From: Perkinsus olseni
Taxonomy: Eukaryota > Perkinsozoa > Perkinsida
Assembly (NCBI GenBank): GCA_013115125.1
Contig: JABANN010000006.1
Coordinates: 112,689-176,688 of the forward strand
DNA: 64,000 bases
Reading direction: 5' to 3'
The notes under the pieces are model-generated. The model did not search any database. It had not been told where the DNA came from and saw only the letters and a program-made list of their open reading frames with translations. The position numbers and the translations under genes are program-made. This document shows, piece after piece, positions 55,355-64,000 of the stretch; the stretch's first letter is position 1, and the number at the start of each line of letters is the position of its first letter.

Positions 55355-57306
55355 CTATATCTTCTTGGGTGCCATGCTCAGCAGAACTTCATGGCCACTA
55401 TTGGACATGTGGAGGCCGGCGTCATACAACGCTGCTTGCAGGCGGTACCGAGGATCCCTCTCGAGCTCCTCGACTCCGTAGCCATGACGCTCGAAGATCT
55501 CTCTTGGCAGCGGATGCTCACCCTCTGTTTTCTTATGTGGGGGGATCGCAACCAGCCGTTCCGGGTCCGCTGCGGCCCTGACGCCGAACTTCTCCAGGGC
55601 GCGTTGAATCCGGGCTCTTCGCTCCTTGGCTTCTGCTCGAACGAGTTCTCTACCAAATTCGCGTTCCTGCGCCCGAATCGCTGTCATCTTCTCCCGATGA
55701 GCTACACGAGCGGCCAGCACTTTGCTGTTAGCTAGTTTGAGCTTCTTTTCACGGTGCTTCTTCTCGGCGTCTCGCTTAGCCTTCTCCCTTTGAACCTCCT
55801 CTCTGCATTTGCGATGTTCTTGAACTCTCTTCCTCAAGGCCTCAACGTACTGTCGCCTTCTTTCCTGTAAAGTCGCCTTTTTAACCGCCTCGGCATCAGC
55901 AAGTTTCTGCGCGTCCATTCTCTCCCCAGCCTCCCGTGCATGCTTGGACGCCAGAGCATCGTCTAGCCTTTCTCGCAGGACCTGTGCTCTCATCATAGCT
56001 TGCGTTCGCTTCTCCAGAGCAGTGACCGCTTCTGCTTTCTCTTCGAGCCAGGCCTTGTACTCCTTTCTAGCCCCATGTAGCGCTTCGAGCCGCCTTTGAC
56101 GCCACCGTCGAAAGACAACCCGCCTTTTTCTCCTCAGAAGACACAGGCGCTGTGATATTCGCTCGATCTCGGAAACTTGTAACTTTGACATCTCGGGTAG
56201 AAGCAGTTCAACAGGTGTTCTGGTCACTGCATTCTCTCGCCTCCACTGTCCGATATACTCGTCGCACTGTGGGAGGATATTTCTAAGCGCAGCTTTCTCT
56301 GTCTCGATCTTTGCTGAGGATGCTGTTAGCTGTTCGCAGCATTGCTCGTTGATGCCTTCGAGCTGCCTCTGATACATCAGGATGACTTCCGGTGGCTCCA
56401 AGTGGCGATTTCCCTCATCCAGAAGCTCCTCTTCAGCGTCAGATAGATTCTCTTCGTCCCTTGTTGCCCCCACTGTAGTGTGTGCGTTCGATACTATCTC
56501 CAGCGCTTCTTTAATGCTCTCTCTATGCTTGACCGCATCCGCGAAGGGTTCCTCTCCCAGTCGATCGTGCGCGGACTCTACAAGAAGGAGCAGCTCCGCC
56601 GTCTTGCCAGCCCGATTCTCTGGTGCATCAGCTAGGCCCTGTCGCAGAGCCAATATCTGAATGCGCGAAAGCTTGGCAGTTGCCGTGCCTAACGACAGCC
56701 GCACACCGGTGACAGGAGTGTCTGGGTGAACTCTTCCGTGCTGCGTTCAAGTTGTTCATGGAGTACGTGTATCTCCGGATCGTATCCGGACAAGGCATCG
56801 ACCGCGGCTCTGATCTCGGCATCCAGGTTCCTCTCGGTTTCCACATAGAATCTAAAGGTAACTACTTTACGATGCGGTTAAGTCGTAACTCTGTCGGTGA
56901 TGAACGGCCCTGGTCACAACACCATGTTTGTGGCAGCCAGCACGATAACCTCCCGCTAATCAGACAGTTTTTGGGATAAAGTCTCGAAACTCGATTCGAG
57001 CCGCCTCCCCCAATGTGATGTGTGTTCCAGTAGAGATGGGACACGCTGGATGATGAGAGATAGAGGAGAAGGGACGAGAGTTCAGTGTTTCCCATCCGAA
57101 AGCCGTCTCATTGAGCAGGCAGTGGTGGGCTTCGAAAACCGCTCTGTCTGTGCATACCTCCTAGTCGCCAACCAAGCATCCTTCCGTCTTTGCTCACGGC
57201 TGACCCCAACGTGTTCCCGAATCCTGCCGGTTATACCCTGGACTTTGGCGTGGATCTCCTGGCTGCGGATGCGAGCTTCCTCGAGCGACCGCACCTTCGA
57301 TGGCAT
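55355..57306 (-). CDS. CCDC148-like coiled-coil protein
   Basis: Exon 1 (ATG 57306) reads MPSKVRSLEEARIRSQEIHA and ends at a GTATGC donor. Exon 2 (about 56710-56845) reads FYVETERNLDAEIRAAVDAL, ending TLLSP. A 50-bp intron (GTGTGC...TTCAG) leads to the long last exon ILALRQGLADAPENRAGKTA, which runs to 55355. The protein is almost entirely charged helix, for example LRRKRRVVFRRWRQRRLEAL. Near the C-terminus ELERDPRYRLQAALYDAGLH resembles the DPR...REAGL signature at the end of CCDC148-type proteins. CCDC148 is a conserved protein found mainly in ciliated lineages, so a ciliary or basal-body role is a reasonable inference. The similarity rests on eye comparison. Confidence 0.65.
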
Positions 57307-58070
57307 CCCTGAGTAGACTGTGGAGGTAAGGACACCTCTGAGGGCAAGCAGGTAGCCTCTCCCTTGTCCTACTTAAAGTTGACAGACCGGGCGATGTTCT
57401 TGCGTGCCGGGTCGTGACACTAACCGCGCGCCAAGAAATTAAGGCGACGTGCTCGAGTGGCATCCATTCTGTGCTGACCATCTGAGTCTGAGAGCTTAAT
57501 GTCCAGGCGTCTTTCTCACCGTATCAGATTTGTATGATTTCGTTCTCGCTCAAGAAGTGATAGAGAGTATATGTCACAGAGGACAACGTTGACCGGACGT
57601 GTGCGCTTCCCTTCCAATTCTCGGGTAACAAACCAATCCCGACGTGAGTCACGCGTAGCGGGAATTGCGGTATAGGCGCAAGTCGCTGGGAACTTCACTG
57701 TTGAGAAGTCTCACGCCTACAGCACTGCCCATCATACAGTCCTCACGTCCTGCGTTCGCACGCGGGACACAACCACACAAGAGTTCTCCTTTGCTCGCCC
57801 TTACCCCAATGCGATTTCGAACGCACTTCCTTCCAAAGAGGGACGATCGAACGGGCAGCGATGAGGTTCGATGGGGCGCGATGCCACTTAGTGAGCAGCA
57901 AACGAGGCCTTACCTGCGCCCAAGCAGCCCTTTTCCGGCTTTATTGTGTGGTATGAACTCGACGGCGTGATGAGGCTTCAAGATGCCGGGAGAGGCGGTG
58001 TTCGTGGCAGGCCTGTGTGTCTCCCTCGAAATCTTCGTTCAGCAGTCGTAGTTAGTAGCCCTCTGTTGTG
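57307..58070. other. Divergent intergenic region, no gene seen
   Basis: Between the CCDC148-like gene (minus) and NOC2 (plus). It should hold both promoters. A plus-strand open frame at 57665-57970 has no features. Confidence 0.45.
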
Positions 58071-61000
58071 ATGGTGTCTAAGAAGGCTTCTAAGAAGTTC
58101 AATAAGGCTAAGTCCAAGGTGTCCGCCAAGGCAAAACAGAAGGCGAAGTTGACAGAGAAGATCAAGCGTAGAGATGAGATCAAGGAGAGCAAACGGAAAG
58201 GTCGTACTGGAAAACCTGACTGGGTTCCCTTATTGCGGCCATTACTCAGCTAAGCTCACTGAGGCGGAAGTAGAGGCTGGACAGGAGGATATGGACGCAG
58301 AGCTCGACGCACAGCTGGCTGAGATGGGTAGTATGGTTACGGGGAGGATACTACTGGGCTGGGGTCGCCAACGCCGCCGCGACGAATGCACCCGTGAGGT
58401 GGGATGACGGCCAATTGCTGTGTAGGGTCCGACGATGAGGCTGTCTTCTGCGTACCTGATGGTATGGATGGCGAGGAGGAACTTGTGAAGGCACTCAATG
58501 ACGGCGAGGATGACGAGGAGAAGACGCCAACTGAAGATGGTAATTCCGGTGGCGGTTGTTCAGAGTCCAGACGAATGACTCTTAGGGGCGAACGACGATG
58601 AGGCTGCAGCCCACAAGAAAGAGCTGGAGGCTCTCAAGGAAACTGATCCGGAGTTCTACAAGTAGGGTCGGGCTCTGAGTGGTCTAACTTACCCTCTGAG
58701 CCCGTGATTAGGTTCCTTCAAGAGACTGACCAAGATCTATTGGAGTTCGGTCACGGAGAGGAGACGGTGGAGGAGAGTTCGGAAAAGGAGGAGAGCAAGC
58801 CGAAGGCTAAGGTTGATGCCGGGGTAGTACACTTTGATTTAAGGGGGGGTGTTGTCCGAATGTTATATAGCTACTGACTCGAGTATGTTGTTGGTGGTCA
58901 TGTGTATAGACATCCTGCATGTGGAGTGCATTGCCCAGTTAGCGTGCTGTTACCTTAATGGTGGTATACTCGGCAGGTGCTCACAATGGATCGGCTGAAT
59001 CAGCTGACGGAGGCTGCCGAAGGGAAGAAGGATGGCAACAAGTCTCTCAAGGCATTACGAGCGGTACTCTCTGCTTATCGTGTTGCTAGTCGCATGAGCA
59101 AGGGGGAGGCTAAGGAGGGCGGTGCTTCGGAGGAAGGTAGTCTGGGCAGGATCGAAGCGGTACCATGACCGATTGTTCTCAGGTGAGGAGTCTGCCGCCG
59201 CTGGCGTACGCATCGAGGACGCAACGGTGTTCAACGCCGTACTAGAGTGGACTCTCAAGAATGTGGGTCCATTGGTAGCCCCTTTGACCCAGGCGTGACG
59301 AGGCGTGTTGTAGGCTCCTGAACTGCTCGATCATCATGATAAGCAAGTGGCTAAGTCTAAGGGAAAGCAGGCTGGTGCTGGCGGTGGGGGCAAGACCTAT
59401 ATGTTGGGTCGGATGTTCTGGAGTGAAAGTCTGAATCTATTGCAGCAGCTTACCGACCTCGACACTCAGAAATTCGTAATATTGTGGCTGTTGATGGGTA
59501 GCTAGACAGAGGATAGGGTAGGTGCTGTGGCAACTGGCAAACGAGAGTGCTTTGAAGTACCTTATGCCGTTGAAGAAGCTGAAGCCATTGGTTATTAATG
59601 AGCTATGCAGGAAGTGGGCTAAGGGAGGTGATAATGTGGTAGAGACTCGCGAGGTCAGGCTCAGTCTCCTCGTTCTTTTCAGCTGCCCAGGGTACAAAGC
59701 TTGCGGCCTTCTCGGTGCTCTATAACTTGGTCGGGCACATCCTTAAGAGTGGTGCCTCGTCTAAGAAGTCTGCTGAGGTTGGACGTGAGGTCGAGGGTAT
59801 CATGCGACGGATGTATAGAGCGTAATAATGGGTATGGTACTTCGGGAGTTGTTGACCATCATCCGGTCGTCGTTGTTCGATGAACACTCCCATACTCGAT
59901 GGTGAGAGCTGCGTATAGAGGGGAAGTGACTGTCGACTACTCCGGGAGCGCATCCTATCCGACCCGGTAGGGGGCCGATGGTTCGCGTATTTGGTCTCAA
60001 GCCAGCGACTCCTCCGGCTGGTGCATCTTTGCGATCGACGATAGCTCTTGTCTCTGAGTTTCCATAGCAAGCTTCGTCAGGTATGTCGTATCGTTACAGA
60101 GAGTGCCGGCTCTCACCCATAGACAGCTATCAGCATGTCGGTTCATGGAGAACTGTATTGCAGAGATGCTCACCCTTGAGCCGCAGGCTGCCTATCGGAT
60201 AGCCTTCACCAGTAATATCACACCAATCACGACCAGTCTCTACCCAGTTGATGCAACTTCTGTGAGTAGGTATCCGTCAGCTTGGCGTCATTCTCCGGGC
60301 TGCTATGAAGGCCCAGAGCAAGGGTATAAAGTCCATCACGCCGGGTCAAGGTAGTCAACAGTTCTTCTGTATAAAGCATTCTACTGACCTATTTTTGTAG
60401 TGGGGGGCTCCAAGGCGAGCAAGGCTGCTGCCGGTGGTTCTGCTGGGGTGGACTCGGTTCGACAGCTCTACAGTGTGTGCTATGTGAGGAGCTCGGCAGT
60501 CTGGGTTGCTGCGATGGAGCGGCTACCGGAGCAGTTGAAGGACTTGGTAGTAGTGATTGGGTGTGGAGGAGCGGCCATTGTACTGGCGTAGTTGCATCCG
60601 TTGATGGTCATCCTGCTGTCCGCGGCTAAGTCGAAGGAGGGCCACACTGTCTACCTGCCCTTCATGTTGCACATGCTGGAACTTGCCAACTCCCTAGCGG
60701 AAAAGACCAACGTCTTCGCGCCACTTACTTCTCTCTTGGTAAGCGGATGACAGCTAGAGGTGTCAGAATGTTTGAGTTTTGTTCAGCTGCGAGGGCTGTC
60801 CAACTTGGCGGCTAAGGAGAAACAGCAGACGAGTACTCGAAGATCAGCAGCGTCTTCTACGGACTTGAAGCCAACTCAGGTGAGAAGCTTCGCTCCGCCG
60901 GTTCAGTTTTTGTCGAGTGCTGATGTCGTTACTATGCCAGGTTGACCTCGTTGTGAGGGTTTCCGAGAGGCAGCTGGACAACCGTCCGACCAGTCAGGCG

Positions 61001-62093
61001 TTGCGAAAGTAAAACAATAGACTTGGGGATCCTACGCTCGTCCTGCTCCTCTCTGTTCACGTCGTTTATGTCTCAATATAGTGGCACTGGAATGGTCGAG
61101 AATTATCACTGATACCATGCACTGAGGGGTATGCATGCCCCTATGCAGGTATCTGTTGTTCGTATTAACTCACCACCTGGCCCTGCTGGCCCGTAGCCCC
61201 TCCTATCCTGAGATAACAACACCCTTGATGACACATCTCAGAAGGCTTCAGAAGTCCAACTTGGCCGTGAAGCATGAGGTAAGGCGTGGGCTGGGAATGC
61301 TCGCGAGTTAGCCAATGGTGGACGCGGTTCTGAGTTCCGTGTATTCATCGAGGCTTTTGTGCGGGGCACAAGTCCCGGTCGCATGGGGTTTTGACGGTTC
61401 TCGTGCATTCTGCACAGCTCAGTCTTCTCTCGTTTCAGTTAAAGCCCCTCATCTCCCTTTCGGAGGAGACCTCGGCCCAAGTTACTCGTCTGAGGAATGC
61501 GTTGAAGTCCCCACCGGAACAGTTCATGATGTAGGAACGTCGTCTCGCTTCCCATGCGTTGATGCTGATCCGCTGGCCTTCTCAGCTACAGCTACAATGA
61601 CACGGCAATAGGAAAGGCCTATCTACAGCAGCAGAAGCAAAGGGAAGAGGAGGAGAAGAGCAAGATTGAAGCTATGATGAAGGGTGATGAGGAGATCGAG
61701 CAGAGGCTCAAACGCCAGAGGGTAATACAGGCGGCAAGAGAATGCTTAGCGCTGGTAAAGTGCGCAAGGGTGGTGCTGGAGTATGTGATCGATAGTATCT
61801 TGGGTTGACGCTTAGCAGTGAGGGGGCCATGATGGTATGATGCATTAGGCCGAGGAGACTGGGGAGACCGAGGAAGGCCCTGCTAGGAGCAAACGATCTC
61901 TCAAGCGTCAAAGACAGAAGGAGAAGAAGAGACGTAAGACCTTCTGGGGTGATTAGGATAATTTCATGGCGTGTGACGGTGTTCAGAAGCATGGCTGGCC
62001 GCCCAGGCTGCAGCAGCTGAGGCTATCGGCGAGACAGCCCAGCAGGACAGCGTACACGAGATGGCCTTCTCGGACTCCGAGGGAGAGGACTGA
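58071..62093 (+). CDS. NOC2: NOC2-like nucleolar ribosome-biogenesis factor, many exons
   Basis: ATG 58071 starts with a Lys-rich nucleolar-type N-terminus (MVSKKASKKFNKAKSKVSAK). The family signature follows at 58590-58780: AHKKELEALKETDPEFYK, then across an intron FLQETDQDLLEFGHG. Middle exons read MDRLNQLTEAAEGKKDGNKS, ALRAVLSAYRVAS, FNAVLEWTLKNVGPLVAP, SLNLLQQLTD and ALKYLMPLKKLKPLVINEL. Near 60270-60350 comes IRQLGVILRAAMKAQSKGIK, and near 60600-60740 AAKSKEGHTVYLPFMLHMLE. The 3' exons are charged helix (QQQKQREEEEKSKIEAMMKG) and KRSLKRQRQKEKKRRKTFW. An intron joins the latter to EAWLAAQAAAAEAIGETAQQ and the end FSDSEGED, TGA at 62091. NOC2 pairs with NOC1 or NOC3 to move pre-60S particles through the nucleolus and nucleoplasm. 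Confidence 0.82.
60752..60766 (+). repeat. Dispersed 15-mer AGCTAGAGGTGTCAG (copy in NOC2 intron)
   Basis: Exact copies also lie at 26230-26244 (intron of paralogue A) and 63355-63369 (after a GTGAGT near the end of the F-box-like gene). Here it is inside a short intron that begins GTAAGC about 13 bases upstream. Confidence 0.6.
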
Positions 62094-62246
62094 CGGAGCC
62101 ACCACTCTGTTTACTACTAACAACACGATATTCACTATCCCATCTCGTGGGAGGACTACATCCTACCAACGTCAAAACGTTTCTTCTACGCGAAGGCCTT
62201 TGGTTCCAGTGCGTCTAATCGGGTCTTGTTGCTGATTCCTTAGTTC

Positions 62247-63338
62247 ATGATTTTGATGTATCAGGAAGAAAATGATTTCGAACGGATAGGGCTACTCGAA
62301 AGACTGATCGCCACAGGCGGCGCCCTGGTCACGGCCAAGATTTGTGTGTTTCTCGACAGCCGAAGTGTCGCCAATCTTATCACCTCCTCGCCAAGGATAG
62401 ACGAGATCTTTTGGGAGGAAGTACCCTCTCAGTGGAGGGCAGCCGGTAGGACTCTATGGTAGGCCTCTTCTCTACCTGTTGCTTTGTCAGGACGGCTCAA
62501 CCAGCAATGCTTCTGGACGATGCACGTCACGGCTGGCTCTGCCTCATCGGCCCATCTCTGTGCGGCTGGCGGACGGTATCTGAGTCCGATGCTTTGGAGC
62601 CTGTGCCTTGAGACTGAGCCGAATGAACCTCTGCGATACGCCCTGTCAAGCCCAGCAGTCTCGAGGTCGCTAAGGCGGCTGGAAGTGGACTGCGGGAGTG
62701 TGAATATTCGCCGATTATTACCTGTCCTGAGTAACTGTCGATTAGAGCAGCTCAAGCTAGACAACGTAAGCTGGGCTCTGTTCCATCGGCATCCCCCTTT
62801 TGCCTCATTGGTTGATGTGGTTCACAGGTTGACGATTTTGCCGTTGTGCAGCCGTTGCTGAGGACCTCTCTGAAAGAGATTAAGTTGTCCGCTGCACGGG
62901 AATGCTACTGTACTACCACACTCGAGTTTCCGCCTGGGATGACTCGTCTGCGGGAGCTGCAACTCAATTCAACCCGTAAAGGTAGTAGGACTAGGAGGTT
63001 GGTGCGCGGTATCTCGGTAGGGTATTTCCTGATTGTCAGGTGTTTGCCACGTACCCGCTCGCTCGTTACGGAATATTCTCGAGGCTGCACGACACCTCCG
63101 TTGGTGTTCTCTAGCTGGAGCTACGACAGATAACGACGAGGTGATACAGCTTATACTGTGAAGGCGTGTGCATGCCGTACCACTCCTTTCTCAATTCGTC
63201 TCTTCTCAGGACCTAATATGTGCTCTATTTGTCCTGTACTCTCTCAACGACCTACAACTATTTGACATTTCATTTAACCCAAGTCGCGGTTGGGGGATGG
63301 ACCCCTACCGTCTGTATCAATTACGCCGCAAACTGTGA
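62247..63338 (+). CDS. F-box/LRR-like protein
   Basis: ATG 62247 (MILMYQEENDFERIGLLERL) leads into an F-box-like segment: KICVFLDSRSVANLITSSPR, then EIFWEEVPSQWRA. After a short intron come leucine-rich-repeat-like exons: SPAVSRSLRRLEVDCGSVNI, VLSNCRLEQLKLDNV, RTSLKEIKLSAARECYC, MTRLRELQLNSTRKG. The last readable exon is ALFVLYSLNDLQLFDISFNP, ending LRRKL with TGA at 63336-63338. The GTGAGT just there could instead be a donor to further exons. Such proteins usually supply the substrate-recognition subunit of SCF ubiquitin ligases. The F-box match is by eye; the LRR pattern is clearer. Confidence 0.5.
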
Positions 63339-63642
63339 GTGTTGGGATGAGTGTAGCTAGAGGTGTCAGAAACTTCCGCAGACCACCTGTAATGAACGGA
63401 TATTATCGAACGCATCAATTTTCGGCATGACTAGGAGACATGGCTCTTCGTGAAGAGAAGCGCTTCTGGTCTAGTGATGGCACTCGGGGATTTTATCTGC
63501 TATTTGCTTAGCTATACCCAATCCTGCCGCAATTGTTGTTGATGAAGCCCCTTCTCTCAGTTTCCCGAGCTTCCCCATATTCTGCGCCAACGAAGAAGCA
63601 TCCTCGATATGCGTGTGCCGGGGACTGGGGTCAGCCCCAGTA
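63339..63642. other. Short spacer, possible introns
   Basis: No exon is firmly recognised. It contains one copy of the 15-mer AGCTAGAGGTGTCAG (63355-63369) and may include 5' exons of the zinc-finger-like frame that follows. Confidence 0.35.
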
Positions 63643-63771
63643 GAGCGCCTCCGTGAAAGTTATCTAACTTGCCTTTGGTCCCGTAGTGGCTGGACACCAG
63701 AGCGTCTAGCCTGCTGTGAAGTCGGGGTGGATAAGTTAGAGTGCCGGGAGTGTGAGGAGGTAGTATCTTAG
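63643..63771 (+). CDS. Possible C3HC-type zinc-finger (NIPA-like) exon
   Basis: After an acceptor-like CCCAGTAG, an open frame reads ERLRESYLTCLWSRSGWTPE and then LACCEVGVDKLECRECEEVV, closing at a TAG at 63769. The order R-L-R..., W, then LA...GVDKLECxxC resembles the C3HC zinc finger of NIPA/ZC3HC1 proteins. There the motif is GW...DKLxCxxC after an RLxS/TF segment. Only one exon is visible, so the gene is partial. It could be a downstream part of the F-box-like gene or an independent gene. Confidence 0.3.
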   Translation, partial: ERLRESYLTCLWSRSGWTPERLACCEVGVDKLECRECEEVVS

Positions 63772-63900
63772 GTTGACCCTGGCACTTGATAGGAATCTTC
63801 GTCGGTAAGCACCGGCTATACAGTGCCGTTTAGTATTGGACGGTGTGCATTCTCTAAGCGAGAAGCCTTTCAGCGTGGTAGAATGACCCATGGTTGCATT

Positions 63901-63938
63901 GGGGGGGGGGGGGGGGGCCCCCCCCCCGGGGGCCCCTA
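63901..63938. repeat. G-run/C-run junction, likely artefact
   Basis: About 17 consecutive G, then 10 C, then GGGGG and CCCC, near the very end of the window. Such strings arise from homopolymer tailing or misassembly. The remaining 60 bases beyond may not belong to this locus. Confidence 0.6.
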
Positions 63939-64000
63939 GGGCGAGCGCGGGTGGCCACTGACACCGGGAACTATCTTACAAAATTGCAGCTGAAGCGAGC

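Overview
This window is protist nuclear DNA. Both strands carry intron-rich genes, and most introns I can delimit are very short (about 38-70 bp, GT...AG). Base composition looks near 50% GC by eye. TAA, TAG and TGA all act as ordinary stops. The gene content (a polycystin-type channel, a CCDC148-like coiled-coil protein, a GAS2/GAR-like protein, a CD36-type receptor, a Cdc14 phosphatase and small secreted cysteine-rich proteins) fits a flagellated alveolate, perhaps a perkinsid. That placement is inference. I recognised no rRNA, tRNA, CRISPR array or virus-derived element.

Layout. 1-800: a long inverted-repeat (foldback) element beside an orphan copy of a promoter. 1.3-10.2 kb: three genes for secreted 14-cysteine proteins, with a polycystin-2-like channel gene between the first and second. 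10.9-13.1 kb: a serine-rich disordered protein on the minus strand. 14-17 kb: sparse DNA with two small coiled-coil genes. 18.0-19.6 kb: a coiled-coil protein with a GAR-like C-terminus. 19.8-30.1 kb: three head-to-tail minus-strand paralogues of an unrecognised large protein built of degenerate internal repeats. I consider this the best candidate for something undescribed.

30.6-41.6 kb, all minus strand: MOCS3/UBA4 (E1-like plus rhodanese), two unrecognised genes, an RCC1-propeller protein, a probably lipidated repeat protein and a Cdc14-like phosphatase. 42.4-44.6 kb: an unrecognised helical protein and a weak ORF. 45.3-49.1 kb, plus strand: a coiled-coil protein, a disordered protein and a PhyH-family dioxygenase. 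49.5-52.0 kb: an intronless CD36/LIMP-2-like receptor. 53.0-54.3 kb, minus: a subtilase with an in-frame TAG just before its catalytic serine. 55.4-57.3 kb, minus: a CCDC148-like protein. 58.1-62.1 kb, plus: the ribosome-biogenesis factor NOC2. 62.2-63.8 kb, plus: an F-box/LRR-like gene and a possible C3HC zinc-finger exon. The far end has a G-run/C-run junction that looks like an assembly or library artefact.

The genes do not form one pathway; this is a gene-dense eukaryotic segment with two local lineage-specific expansions. Exon boundaries below were read by eye from GT/AG signals and frame continuity. For multi-exon genes the coordinates span first to last coding base, introns included.
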